55,042 nucleotides of DNA. It comes from an uncultured Clostridia bacterium (GTDB lineage: Bacteria > Bacillota > Clostridia > Christensenellales > UBA1242). The notes under the pieces are model-generated. The model ran no database searches and was not told the origin of the DNA. It worked only from the letters and a program-made list of their open reading frames with translations. The stretch lies in NCBI GenBank assembly GCA_944381175.1, contig CALWKD010000012.1, positions 1 to 55,042 on the forward strand, given 5' to 3'. How positions within the stretch are numbered: position 1 is the first letter of the stretch; each line of letters begins with the position of its first letter. Positions 25,660-34,153 of the stretch are shown here, piece by piece. A program made the translations under genes and the position numbers.

Positions 25660-25668
25660 TGGTATAAT
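25660..25668 (+). promoter_or_regulatory. Extended -10 promoter placing the start codon at +1
   Basis: TGGTATAAT is an extended -10 element with TATAAT at 25663-25668. The expected +1 is 25675, the A of the downstream ATG, so the mRNA would be leaderless. No good -35 is seen. Confidence 0.6.
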
Positions 25669-25674
25669 TTTCGT

Positions 25675-26592
25675 ATGAATAAAGAAAGATATGTGCATTT
25701 AAACAATTGGCTTAAGGAAAAGTTTGGGGAGAGAGTGCTTAAAATCTGTGTCGACGGAGGATTCACTTGTCCAAACAGAGACGGAAAGTGCGGGACAGAC
25801 GGTTGCATTTTTTGTGGTGAGACAGGAAGCGGAGATTTGAAAAGAAAACTGAGTATAGACGCTCAGGTGAAGCAATTTTTGAATAGTTATCGTGGTGAGA
25901 GAGCGAACAAATTTATTGTCTATTTCCAAAATTTCACAAACACTTACGACACAATTCCAAATCTTAAAAGAAAATATGATGAAGCACTTTCAGCAAGCGA
26001 AAAAATCGTGGGGTTGTCTGTTGCGACGAGACCTGATTGCGTCAGCGAGGAAGTTGCAAAACTTTTGGACAGTTATTCTTCAAAGTATTATGTGCAAGTG
26101 GAATTGGGATTGCAGACTGAAAATGATGAAACCGCAAAAATCATAAATCGAGGCTACAAAACAGAGGTGTTCACCAAGGCGGTGGAAATTTTGAAAAAAT
26201 ACAATATTGATGTCGTCGTGCATATTATGGTTGGGCTTCCGAATGAAACAAAAGAAGATGTTTTGCAAACTGTGAAATTTTTAAATACACAACATATTTC
26301 TGGCATCAAAATACATTCCACATATGTCACACAGGGCACAAAACTTCACGAAATGTATAAAGCAAAAGAATACACACCTTTGGAACTGGAAGAGTATTTA
26401 GATTGTGTTGTGGAGGTTTTGACGCATTTGCGGAAAGATATTGTCATTCACAGGATAAGCGGAGACGCTCCAAAAACGGAGGTGGTCGCACCGCTTTGGA
26501 CAACTCACAAAAAATGGGTTTTAAACGGAATCGACAAAATTTTAAGAGAAAAGAATTTGTCACAGGGTATGTTTTTCGACCAAAAACATTAA
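25675..26592 (+). CDS. Radical SAM protein of the YhcC/TIGR01212 family
   Basis: A 305-residue protein starting MNKERYVHLNNWLKEKFGER. The cluster-binding cysteines are in FTCPNRDGKCGTDGCIFC, the family's spaced motif with a closing CX2C pair. VGLSVATRPDCV, YVQVELGLQT and KIHSTYVTQGT follow. The substrate of this family is not firmly established; some members act with tRNA modification. The ATG at 25675 has no ribosome site. An earlier TTG in frame at 25657 lies upstream of the -10 and is rejected. Confidence 0.88.
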   Translation: MNKERYVHLNNWLKEKFGERVLKICVDGGFTCPNRDGKCGTDGCIFCGETGSGDLKRKLSIDAQVKQFLNSYRGERANKFIVYFQNFTNTYDTIPNLKRKYDEALSASEKIVGLSVATRPDCVSEEVAKLLDSYSSKYYVQVELGLQTENDETAKIINRGYKTEVFTKAVEILKKYNIDVVVHIMVGLPNETKEDVLQTVKFLNTQHISGIKIHSTYVTQGTKLHEMYKAKEYTPLELEEYLDCVVEVLTHLRKDIVIHRISGDAPKTEVVAPLWTTHKKWVLNGIDKILREKNLSQGMFFDQKH

Positions 26593-26740
26593 ATTTTTGC
26601 AGTTTTTTGAAGATATTAAAAATAAAAAGTTGTAATTTTGCATATTTTTATAGGAATTTATTTTTTCGTTTTTGAAAATTATGTTTAATTGCAAAAATGA
26701 AAATAAATCATTATATTTTGATTTTCCTAACTTTTTTTGA

Positions 26741-26746
26741 TATAAT
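26741..26746 (+). promoter_or_regulatory. -10 element giving a probable leaderless smr mRNA
   Basis: TATAAT at 26741-26746 places +1 at 26753 or 26754, at the ATG. There is no Shine-Dalgarno site. The preceding 26593-26740 is AT-rich and empty. Confidence 0.5.
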
Positions 26747-26753
26747 ATTCCCG

Positions 26754-27089
26754 ATGAAAACTTTAAATCTGGAGCAAGGAAATTACACAGTTGACCACGC
26801 TTTGATTATGGTGGAAATTGAAATTGAAAATGCAAAGAGGGAAGGAATTGTGGCAATTAAAATTGTTCACGGTTATGGTTCTCACGGAGTTGGCGGAGCA
26901 ATCTTGTTAGCACTAAGAAAGAAGTTGTTGCAGTGGAAGAGAAGTGGTTTCATCAAGGACTACTTTTTTGGCGACAAGTGGAATTTGTTTGATCGTGACG
27001 CAAAAAGAATTTTGGAAAGAGACAAATCAATTTTTGGTGACAAAGATTTCTACACAAACAACCCTGGCATAACCATAATCGAAATTTAA
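26754..27089 (+). CDS. Smr-domain protein
   Basis: A 111-residue protein from the ATG at 26754. YTVDHALIMVEIEIENAKRE and KIVHGYGSHGVGGAILLALR match the Smr (small MutS-related) domain, whose HGxG loop is typical of its DNA/RNA nicking or binding activity. It is a stand-alone Smr protein with a short charged C-terminal extension. The longer open frame back to 26697 would need a start upstream of the promoter and is not supported. Leaderless translation is likely. Confidence 0.75.
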   Translation: MKTLNLEQGNYTVDHALIMVEIEIENAKREGIVAIKIVHGYGSHGVGGAILLALRKKLLQWKRSGFIKDYFFGDKWNLFDRDAKRILERDKSIFGDKDFYTNNPGITIIEI

Positions 27090-27125
27090 GGTTTTTGATT
27101 TTCATAAATAAAAAGAAGGGGATTT

Positions 27126-28070
27126 ATGGGAAGTGGTTACATTTGCAAGTTGAGCAAGAAAGTTGAAAGAAAAAGCGTTGAGTTTAAAAATCGCTATGGG
27201 CTTTCAGTTGTGGGAGACTTGTATACGGAGAAGAACTTCAAAAAAGATACAAAATATCCTGCAATAATTGTTGGAGCACCATATGGCGGTGTGAAAGAGC
27301 AAGGACCTGCTGTTTATGCAAACGAACTCGCTCAGAGGGGTTTCGTGGTGCTCACCTTTGACCAGTCTTTTATGGGTGAGTCGGCAGGACAGCCAAGAAA
27401 TGTTTCCTCACCAGATATTTTTGTTGAAAATTTCAGTGCCTGCGTAGACTTTTTGGGCGTGCAGAGTTTTGTTGACAGAGAGAGAATCGGCGTTATTGGA
27501 ATTTGCGGTTCGGGCGGTTTCGCTCTTTCTGCTGCACAGGTGGACACCAGAATAAAGGCAGTTGCAGTTGCAAGTATGTATGATATGACGGTTGCCGCCC
27601 GTTTGGGCTTTGACAAAAAATCTTTGCAAAAAGAAAAGGAAAGATTGTCTTATCAAAGATGGGTTGATTTTGAGAATGGTTTTCCTGAATACAAGCCGTC
27701 GTTCCCAGAAAAACCTTTCAAAAAAGTTCCTGAGGGCGTGCCAGAACCAGATGCGGAGTGGTTGAGGTTTTACGCTGTTAAGCGAGGATTTCATCCAAAC
27801 GCTCGTGGCGGGTTCACAACCACAAGCAATATGGCATTTATAAATTTCAGTTTGCTTTCGCACATCGATGAGATTTCTCCTAGACCAATTTTGTTTGTGG
27901 TTGGTGATAGGGCTCACTCAAGATTTTTCAGCGATGATGCTTACAAAAAAGCGAAGATGCCGAAGGAAATGTATGTTGTGGAAGATGCCGAACATATTGA
28001 TTTGTATGACAGGGTGGACAGAATTCCTTTTGACAAATTGGAAGATTTTTTCAAGAGCAATTTGAAGTAA
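27126..28070 (+). CDS. Alpha/beta hydrolase (YcjY/DLH-like)
   Basis: A 314-residue cytoplasmic enzyme. The oxyanion-loop region (AIIVGAPYGGVKEQG) and nucleophile elbow IGICGSGGFAL place it among alpha/beta hydrolases with a GxC elbow, as in dienelactone-hydrolase relatives, where cysteine replaces serine. An acid (VVGDRAHSRFF) and a histidine (VEDAEHIDLYD) near the end complete a triad. The substrate is unknown. GGGG precedes the ATG. The next genes (broken cupin, CMD protein) follow closely on the same strand and are typical redox or detoxification companions. Confidence 0.85.
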   Translation: MGSGYICKLSKKVERKSVEFKNRYGLSVVGDLYTEKNFKKDTKYPAIIVGAPYGGVKEQGPAVYANELAQRGFVVLTFDQSFMGESAGQPRNVSSPDIFVENFSACVDFLGVQSFVDRERIGVIGICGSGGFALSAAQVDTRIKAVAVASMYDMTVAARLGFDKKSLQKEKERLSYQRWVDFENGFPEYKPSFPEKPFKKVPEGVPEPDAEWLRFYAVKRGFHPNARGGFTTTSNMAFINFSLLSHIDEISPRPILFVVGDRAHSRFFSDDAYKKAKMPKEMYVVEDAEHIDLYDRVDRIPFDKLEDFFKSNLK

Positions 28071-28096
28071 CCAAAAATTAAAAATCGGAGGGATTT

Positions 28097-28521
28097 ATGG
28101 ACGAAAAATTTGAAAAAGAAAACATTTTTGGGTTTGGCGATGAAAATGTTAATTTTGCAAAATATTTTATTGGGAAATCATATCTAAATCCTTTGACAAA
28201 CCCAAAGGAGATCGTCTTTTTGGCAAATGTGACTTTTGAGCCAGGTTGCAGAAACAACTGGCACATATTCATCACGCCAGCAAGGGTGGTGGACAAATTT
28301 TGATTTGTGTTGCTGGAGAAGGTTGGTATCAAGAAGAGGGCAAAAAGGCAATCAAACTCTCAAAAGGTATGGTTATCACAATACCACCAGAGGTCAAGCA
28401 CTGGCATGGTGCGACAAAAGATAGTTGGTTTTCGCATATTGCAGTTGAAGTGCCAGGAGAAAACACTTCAAATGAGTGGTGTGAACCTGTCAGTGACAGT
28501 GAATATGACAAATTAAAGTAG
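28097..28521 (+). pseudogene. Cupin-domain protein, broken by a 2-base duplication
   Basis: The frame starting at 28097 (GGAGGG before the ATG) encodes MDEKFEKENIFGFGDENVNF and continues to GCRNNWHI. It then runs out at 28303. The cupin continues in another frame: HHASKGGGQILICVAGEGWY, then IPPEVKHWHGATKD. The break is CACATATTCATCAC at 28262-28275. Removing one AT restores NNWHIHHA, the metal-binding histidine cluster of cupins. Everything else is intact, so the change is recent, a sequencing error, or a slippage product. Cupins of this type often accompany CMD proteins, as here (next gene nine bases on). Confidence 0.85.
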
Positions 28522-28529
28522 GAGGATGT

Positions 28530-28859
28530 ATGAAAAAACAAACTGCTGGAAGAAATGAAATGGGAGAATTTGCTCCAAAATTTGCCGAACTCAACGATGA
28601 TGTTCTTTTTGGAGAGGTTTGGGCAAGAGAGGATAAGTTGTCTCTTCGAGACAGGTCATTGATCACTGTGGCAACTTTGGTTGGAAAGGGAATTTTGGAC
28701 TCAAGTCTCAAGTATCACATCTTGAATGCGAAAAACAATGGTGTAAGCAAGGAAGAAATGTCAGAAATTCTCACCCATATTGCTTTTTATGCTGGCTGGC
28801 CAAACGCTTGGGCTGCTTTGAGATTTGCGAAAGAGGTTTATGAAGAAAATGAAAAATAA
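28530..28859 (+). CDS. Carboxymuconolactone decarboxylase (CMD) family protein
   Basis: A 109-residue CMD/AhpD-like protein: LSLRDRSLITVATLVGKGIL, LKYHILNAKNNGVSKEEMSE and HIAFYAGWPNAWAAL are family hallmarks. It lacks the CXXC of peroxide-reducing AhpD members, so it belongs with the gamma-carboxymuconolactone decarboxylase-like group of unclear function. GGAGG precedes the ATG. It pairs with the broken cupin upstream. Confidence 0.9.
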   Translation: MKKQTAGRNEMGEFAPKFAELNDDVLFGEVWAREDKLSLRDRSLITVATLVGKGILDSSLKYHILNAKNNGVSKEEMSEILTHIAFYAGWPNAWAALRFAKEVYEENEK

Positions 28860-28888
28860 AAGATGTCTAAATTTTGACATCTTTTTTA
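28857..28888. terminator. Bidirectional terminator
   Basis: AAAGATGTC and GACATCTTT pair, with A and T runs on both sides. The stem includes the stop region of the convergent EFR1 gene. Confidence 0.85.
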
Positions 28889-29769
28889 TTTTCGGTGTTT
28901 GATTTTTCGGCATTTTTGCTGATTTTTTCTTCGCTTTTTTTGAAGTATTTTTTGTAAGAATGTTTACAAAAGTTTTTGTGTGACTTTTGCTCGGTGTTGT
29001 CTGGGTCGTCAAAGACATATTTTCCATTCACCTTCCAACTGTTGAACCAGCCAATTTTAAACGCGTCGACTGGGCACATAAAAGAGCATCGCATACACAT
29101 TAAGCAGTTATTCCCAAAGTGGAAGTTTCCTTCTTCATCAATGGTGATGTTGTGAGTTGGACAGTCTCGTACACATTTTTGGCAATGCACGCATTTTTCA
29201 TTTACCTTATACTTTTTGCCGTTAAATCTTCCGCCCCAGTGTTCAATTCGCATAACCCAAGAGATAGGAGTCGACAATGGAAAATATGAAAGTTTAGTTT
29301 CCTTTTTGTCGATAATTTCTTTGCAGTCGATAGGGATGAGGCGTTCGGCGGTGTTCCACATTTTGTAAGCCATTGCATTTGAGTGTCTGAAAATCATATT
29401 GTATGGCATAACATAGTGGTATTCGTTTTGCAACACATAATTCTTTCTCTTCAAGATTCTCTTGATTTTTGTGGAAGAGATGTTGTTTATTTTGAGTGGC
29501 TCGCCAGAGGTTTTGATTATGTAAAGTTGTTTTTTCTCTTGCAGTTTTGGCAGTTTTTTGCAAAAATCAACCACAATTGAAGGGGCATTGAAAGCGTGAA
29601 CGGGATAGGCGATGCCAATGCTGTCATAATCGGAGCAGTCAAAAGTCATTTCCTTTTCAATATTTTGCAAATCTATTTCCCAGCCATTTTCTTCAAATTG
29701 TTGGGCGTATTTATCCACCACTTTTTTTGTGTTTCCTGTTCCAGAAAAATAACATATCAGAGTTTTCAT
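28867..29769 (-). CDS. EFR1-family flavodoxin/ferredoxin fusion
   Basis: A 300-residue fusion of an N-terminal flavodoxin-like domain (LICYFSGTGNTKKVV, phosphate loop for FMN) and a C-terminal ferredoxin domain. The latter has two [4Fe-4S] motifs, CVHCQKCVRDCP and CLMCMRCSFMCP. The last 50 residues are a lysine-rich tail. EFR1 proteins are electron carriers common in anaerobic Bacillota. Its start overlaps the end of the upstream epimerase-like gene by four bases, so they are co-translated and may form a redox pair. Confidence 0.93.
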   Translation of the reverse strand: MKTLICYFSGTGNTKKVVDKYAQQFEENGWEIDLQNIEKEMTFDCSDYDSIGIAYPVHAFNAPSIVVDFCKKLPKLQEKKQLYIIKTSGEPLKINNISSTKIKRILKRKNYVLQNEYHYVMPYNMIFRHSNAMAYKMWNTAERLIPIDCKEIIDKKETKLSYFPLSTPISWVMRIEHWGGRFNGKKYKVNEKCVHCQKCVRDCPTHNITIDEEGNFHFGNNCLMCMRCSFMCPVDAFKIGWFNSWKVNGKYVFDDPDNTEQKSHKNFCKHSYKKYFKKSEEKISKNAEKSNTENKKDVKI

Positions 29770-31322
29770 TTGTTTGTCCTTATTTGTGCGTTAAAATTTT
29801 CATCAAGGGAATAAACATTGTTCTCGTTTTCAGAATGTGAGTCAAGCCAAACTTGAGCATAGATTTTGTCATTTTTTGCAAGGCGGTCGAAGTCCCAAGT
29901 GTTTGATTCATAACAACAATTGTGCCAATGTCCTGCACGCAAAACGGAGAAAGCGGTCGCCTCAAAGACTTCTTTGTCCTGTGTTTCCCATTTTAATTTT
30001 TTGTAGATGTCGCCAGTTTCAAAAGTCCTTGACAAAAGTCTTCCGCCGTGCATTTTTGCCACTGACATCAAGTCCTCTTTCGTGATTTGACTGTCTTTCT
30101 TTTTGATGTCATAACCATAGTCGATGAGTTTGGCTTTTTTTATGTCCCTTGCTTTCTCAAAGTCGACAGACTCGCCATTTGGAGTTTTGTTTTCAGCATA
30201 AAGATTGAAATCTTCCCAATTTTTTGGAAGGTTTTCATAGTTTTCTTTGCTTCCAAAAAATGCGGTGAGTTTTGCGATGTCATTGTGCTTATACCAATAG
30301 GCTGGAGAGTTGTCGTCTTTGAAAAGTCTTTTGATTGCAAATTTTGCAATAACAGATTTCGGAACGATTTTGCCAAATTTATAATACCAGTATTTTTTGC
30401 CAATTTGTGCCCAGTAGGTCGCCATATCTTGACTGATATAGTCGAACATTTCGTTCAGGCGTTGTCCATCTTCAAACCAAACGCCGTGGAAATTTCTTGT
30501 GGCGTTGTAATAAGGTTTGAAAAAGTCTTTCGCATTTCCTCCAATAAGTTTGAAACCATCGTCAAGAGTTTGGAATCCAGTGATTTTGTTCTCTTTGGTC
30601 GAGCCAATATTGAAGACCTGTTTCCAAAACTTTGAACCAAGGTCGCGAGTGCTGTCTTTTTTTATAATGTTTGCAATCAGGACACCACTGTCGTGAGCGG
30701 TCACCCATTCCAAAGGTGCATTGAAGCAGGTGTGGAACATAAGTCCATCGCTCATATTGTCCGCGAGCATATGAGTGTGAAGCATTGCTGTTTGACGCAA
30801 AACTGCCCAATTTTTGATTTCGCTTTCCAGCACTGCAAATTCACCACGAAGTTTCGTGATTGAATAAATGTCAAGAGGACTGATAAGCAATGGGTCGCAG
30901 GCGGTTGCCCAAGGGTGAAGATGAGTTCTGTTTCCATAGAGGGCGACAGTTGAGGTGTGGATAAGTTTTGGTTGAACCTCGCACTGCTCAATTGCTTTGA
31001 CCAGATTTTTTACGCCGATTTGATTGCAGTCAATGGCAAGATTTGGGTGCTTGTCCGATTTTGGAGGAATGACTGCGGCGAGGTTTATCACATAAGAAAC
31101 ATCTTTGACAATTTCCTCGCACACTTCAAAATCTTTCAAATTTCCGATTACGACTTCAATTTTTTCCTTGTAATCTTTGCAGTTTTTCAATATTTCATTC
31201 TTTCTTTTTTGGTCGTCTGGCAAGACAAGAATTTTGACTTTTTCGATGTTTTCAAGTTTGACAAGTTCAAAAAGTGCTTCCCGTCCCATATTTCCAGTTG
31301 CACCAGTGAGAGTGACTTTCAT
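29766..31322 (-). CDS. NAD-dependent epimerase/dehydratase-like (extended SDR) protein with long C-terminal region
   Basis: A 518-residue protein. The N-terminal Rossmann part has TGATGNMGREALFEL, the NLAAVIPPKSD region and the catalytic YSITK with HTSTVALYG before it, as in extended short-chain dehydrogenases. The C-terminal 200 residues are unusual for this family and I do not recognise them. The coupled EFR1 protein could supply or take electrons, which would fit reduction of a larger substrate (inference). AAGGAG precedes the ATG. Confidence 0.82.
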   Translation of the reverse strand: MKVTLTGATGNMGREALFELVKLENIEKVKILVLPDDQKRKNEILKNCKDYKEKIEVVIGNLKDFEVCEEIVKDVSYVINLAAVIPPKSDKHPNLAIDCNQIGVKNLVKAIEQCEVQPKLIHTSTVALYGNRTHLHPWATACDPLLISPLDIYSITKLRGEFAVLESEIKNWAVLRQTAMLHTHMLADNMSDGLMFHTCFNAPLEWVTAHDSGVLIANIIKKDSTRDLGSKFWKQVFNIGSTKENKITGFQTLDDGFKLIGGNAKDFFKPYYNATRNFHGVWFEDGQRLNEMFDYISQDMATYWAQIGKKYWYYKFGKIVPKSVIAKFAIKRLFKDDNSPAYWYKHNDIAKLTAFFGSKENYENLPKNWEDFNLYAENKTPNGESVDFEKARDIKKAKLIDYGYDIKKKDSQITKEDLMSVAKMHGGRLLSRTFETGDIYKKLKWETQDKEVFEATAFSVLRAGHWHNCCYESNTWDFDRLAKNDKIYAQVWLDSHSENENNVYSLDENFNAQIRTNK

Positions 31323-31347
31323 TTTGTTCTCCTTTTTACACTTTTTA

Positions 31348-31375
31348 ATGATAGCATATCAGAAAAAAATCTCAA
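31348..31375 (-). promoter_or_regulatory. Predicted promoter of the SDR-EFR1 pair
   Basis: TTGAGA (31370-31375) and TATCAT (31348-31353) on the minus strand, spacer 16. Confidence 0.55.
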
Positions 31376-31475
31376 AATTAAATTAGTTAAAATTTTTTAA
31401 ATTTTAAATTTTGAGGTGATTTTTGATGAAAAACCTTGGGAAATTCACTTAAAAGAAGGGTGATGAATAGATTGA

Positions 31476-31519
31476 TTTTAGGACACCTTATGTTTTTTAA
31501 CATTTGTGGCGTCCTAAAA
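31476..31519 (+). other. Extended hairpin before the DUF11 operon
   Basis: TTTTAGGAC (31476-31484) pairs with GTCCTAAAA (31511-31519). CC/GG pairs continue inward and an inner ATGTT/AACAT hairpin caps it. It lies 26 bases before the first DUF11 gene. It has no T-run, so it is not a standard terminator; an operator or mRNA-stabilising structure is possible. A weak TTGTGG-17-TATGCT (31504-31532) overlaps its right arm. Confidence 0.5.
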
Positions 31520-31545
31520 AGTATCTTATGCTTTAAGGAGAAATT

Positions 31546-32868
31546 ATGGCTTTTATACAAAGATATTCATCTATCAAAAAAGGTGGTATCTCTTTCATTG
31601 GCAACACTTTGGGGCTTAGTAAACTTTCAAATGCAAATCAGCCAGGACTTTTGGGCTCTATTGGTGCTTTTACGAGTCTTGACAATTCGTTGAAAGTCAA
31701 CAATTTCCCAAACGGCACGACTTTAGATTACACGAAAAATGGTTCAAACGCAATTCTTTCTTTGCCAGCAAACAGCACAGTGCTTTATGCGGAGGTTGTT
31801 TGGGGAGGGTTGTATCGTTCCAGCAACAACGACATTTCAAACTTGTTGAACAACAATGTGACCTTCACGACTCCACTTGGTGTAAACAGCATTTCCAGTG
31901 ATGTTGCGACGAGGCAAGATTTTGTGATTCCTGTCGAAGGGAACACTCTCGGCTTTTATGTTAGAAGTGCGGATGTCACCACTCTTGTGCAAAACGCTAT
32001 GAGCGGAACTTATTCTTTGCAAGCAGTTCCTGCATTGATTGAGGCGATTGACAGCAGAACCAATGACACCAATCACGCTGGTTGGACTTTGACTGTTGTG
32101 TATGAAAATGACAGTTTGCCTTTCAGAAGTCTGAATCTGTGGGTCGGAGGAGAGGTTGTGTCTCCACTTGTTGGAATTGCAAACATCACCCTGACAGGAT
32201 TTAAGACACCAGCAGAACAAAATCCAAGCGGAAAATTGTTTGTGTCCTCTCAGGAAGGTGACGCGGTGCTTACAGGCGACCAAATGTTGTTTGGAAGAGA
32301 CCAGTTCACCTTGACAAATTTGTCAGGACCAAACAATCCTTTGACAAACTTTTTCTGCTCTCAAATCAACGACGAAAATGGACTGTTGGACACCAGCGGA
32401 ACTTTCGGAACTCGAAATGCAAATGCGGGCTCTGGCACAAACACCTCGGCTTGCAGACAAGGTTATGACATCACTGCGGTGGATTTGACGGGAAAACTTG
32501 TCTCGGAGCAGACGACTGCTCTCGTCAGACTTACGACAAATGGGGACCTGTATTTGCCAAATGCACTCGCATTGCAAATTGACAATGGTGTGAACCCAGA
32601 CCTTTCCATCACAAAGTCTGTTGACAAAGCGGTTGCGACACAGGGAGAGATTTTGACTTACACTTCGGTTGTGACAAACACGGGAAGTATTCCACTCGAA
32701 AACACAATGTTTACAGATGCAATTCCAGCAGGAACAACCTTTGTTGCAAACTCAGTGTTTATTGACGGAGTGAATTTCTTGGGATATAACCCGCAAACAG
32801 GATTCACCCTTGGGACATTGATTCCAAATCAAAGTGTTGAAGTCAAATTCCAAGTGAGTGTAGACTAA
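31546..32868 (+). CDS. DUF11-domain protein 1 (large)
   Basis: A 440-residue protein. Residues 1-345 are a Ser/Thr/Asn-rich beta domain (YAEVVWGGLYRSS, GWTLTVVYEND, SLNLWVGG) that often precedes DUF11 in Bacillota. The last 90 residues are one DUF11 repeat (SITKSVDKAVATQGEILTYT, IPAGTTFVANSVFIDGV). There is no signal peptide or anchor. Proteins of this layout are associated with cell or spore surfaces in relatives, but no function is established. AAGGAG precedes the ATG. It is the first gene of a three-gene operon. Confidence 0.85.
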   Translation: MAFIQRYSSIKKGGISFIGNTLGLSKLSNANQPGLLGSIGAFTSLDNSLKVNNFPNGTTLDYTKNGSNAILSLPANSTVLYAEVVWGGLYRSSNNDISNLLNNNVTFTTPLGVNSISSDVATRQDFVIPVEGNTLGFYVRSADVTTLVQNAMSGTYSLQAVPALIEAIDSRTNDTNHAGWTLTVVYENDSLPFRSLNLWVGGEVVSPLVGIANITLTGFKTPAEQNPSGKLFVSSQEGDAVLTGDQMLFGRDQFTLTNLSGPNNPLTNFFCSQINDENGLLDTSGTFGTRNANAGSGTNTSACRQGYDITAVDLTGKLVSEQTTALVRLTTNGDLYLPNALALQIDNGVNPDLSITKSVDKAVATQGEILTYTSVVTNTGSIPLENTMFTDAIPAGTTFVANSVFIDGVNFLGYNPQTGFTLGTLIPNQSVEVKFQVSVD

Positions 32869-32885
32869 TACAAAAGGAGAAAAAT

Positions 32886-33644
32886 ATGATTATTCCAAAC
32901 AAAAGTGAAACTCAGTATGACTTTACTTTGCCAGACGGAACTGTGCACACAGAGACAAAAGAAAGCAACACTGTCACAACTGAGATTTTGACTTATGCCT
33001 TCACAAAAGTGAAAACATCCGATAAGATGTTTTTGCAAGAGGGAGAAATCGCAAATCATACAGTGACTTTGACGAACAATTCCCAACACAACGTTTCAAA
33101 TATGTTTTTCACAGACAATCTCGCAGGAGGTGGAACTTATGTGCCAGGAAGCGTGATTGTAAATGGAACAGCTCAACCAACCTATGATTTGGTTACGGGT
33201 TTTGCTTTGGATGATTTGGCGTCAGGCGAATTTGCAACGGTTCAATATCAAATTCAAGCAAACAATCCTATGACCGAAAACACAATAACAAACAATGGAA
33301 ATTTGGATTACACCGTGCTTGGCAGAAACTTCAATGAAGATTCAAACACCATTGAACTTGCAGTCGTTTCAAACAGACTTACCATTGTGAAAGCGGTGGA
33401 CAAAGCGGTTGCTGTTCAAGGGGAGAACCTGCACTATACAAGCACGATAACAAACACGGGAACTCTTCCAAAAACAAATTTGAGTTTCAATGATGACATT
33501 CCAGCAGGCACAACATTTGTTTTAAACAGCGTGAAGATAAATGGTGTTGCTCAGCCAGGACTGAACCCTCAGACTGGATTTGCAATTCCAGATCTCGCTG
33601 TTGGGCAAAACACGGTTGTTGAATTTGATGTGACGGTGAACTGA
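32886..33644 (+). CDS. DUF11-domain protein 2 (two repeats)
   Basis: A 252-residue protein made of two DUF11-like repeats after a short N-terminal strand. The second (LTIVKAVDKAVAVQGENLHY, IPAGTTFVLNSVKINGVAQP) is close to the repeat in the upstream protein, pointing to recent duplication. There is no signal peptide. It begins 17 bases after the first gene with AAAGGAG upstream, and its stop is separated from the next ATG by one base. Confidence 0.85.
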   Translation: MIIPNKSETQYDFTLPDGTVHTETKESNTVTTEILTYAFTKVKTSDKMFLQEGEIANHTVTLTNNSQHNVSNMFFTDNLAGGGTYVPGSVIVNGTAQPTYDLVTGFALDDLASGEFATVQYQIQANNPMTENTITNNGNLDYTVLGRNFNEDSNTIELAVVSNRLTIVKAVDKAVAVQGENLHYTSTITNTGTLPKTNLSFNDDIPAGTTFVLNSVKINGVAQPGLNPQTGFAIPDLAVGQNTVVEFDVTVN

Positions 33645-33645
33645 T

Positions 33646-34011
33646 ATGGAAAAAATTATCTATAACACTTCAAGAGTTTCTGACAATTCAACCATTCCAT
33701 CAATCGTCGTTTTCAGCAATCAAGTTCAGACGACTGTGAACTCTGAAAATCCAAACAATCCTTGCTTGGTTTGTTTGCATTGTTTCCCTGTTTGTTTTTG
33801 CTGTCCTTGTTCCAGAAAAAATCGCAGAAATTGTTTTTGTAATTGCAGAAGGAAATGCTTCGGATGCAGAGAAAATTGCAAAAATAACACAAACAAATGT
33901 AAGTGCGGATGCAGACCAAACAATGTTCCAAACAGACAAAATAAACCTTGTGAAAACAGAAGAAAAAAATGTTGTATTTGTAATTCTTGCGACTCTTTTG
34001 AGAGGTATTAA
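33646..34011 (+). CDS. Cysteine-rich small protein (21 Cys)
   Basis: A 121-residue protein. The first 38 residues are beta-like and lack cysteine (KIIYNTSRVSDNSTIPSIVV). The remainder holds 21 cysteines among Arg, Lys and Asn, with clusters such as CFCCPC, CKCGC and CCIC. I do not recognise a family. Such density suggests disulfide cross-linking in an outer layer or metal binding; together with two DUF11 proteins, a structural surface or spore-coat role is a reasonable guess. Its ATG follows the preceding stop by one base, so translation is coupled. Confidence 0.75.
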   Translation: MEKIIYNTSRVSDNSTIPSIVVFSNQVQTTVNSENPNNPCLVCLHCFPVCFCCPCSRKNRRNCFCNCRRKCFGCRENCKNNTNKCKCGCRPNNVPNRQNKPCENRRKKCCICNSCDSFERY

Positions 34012-34016
34012 AATTT

Positions 34017-34043
34017 TAAAAAGGCAGTCATTTTTTGACTGCC
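34017..34043 (-). terminator. Terminator for the minus-strand FkbM gene
   Basis: GGCAGTCA and TGACTGCC (34023-34030 with 34036-34043) pair. On the minus strand the stem is followed by TTTTT. Confidence 0.6.
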
Positions 34044-34153
34044 ATACATACCAAAAAAAACATTTAATTTTATCATTTTTTTATATTTATTTTTTCGGAA
34101 AAAATGTCTAATTTTATTATTTAATTTTTTATAAAATTTGCCTTATATTTTTT

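Noticed and set aside
30087-30635. 182-residue plus-strand frame
   Set aside because: Antisense of the epimerase-like gene with no start signal; a shadow.
31436-31693. 85-residue frame before the DUF11 gene
   Set aside because: It crosses the hairpin and overlaps the real DUF11 gene in another frame, with poor composition.
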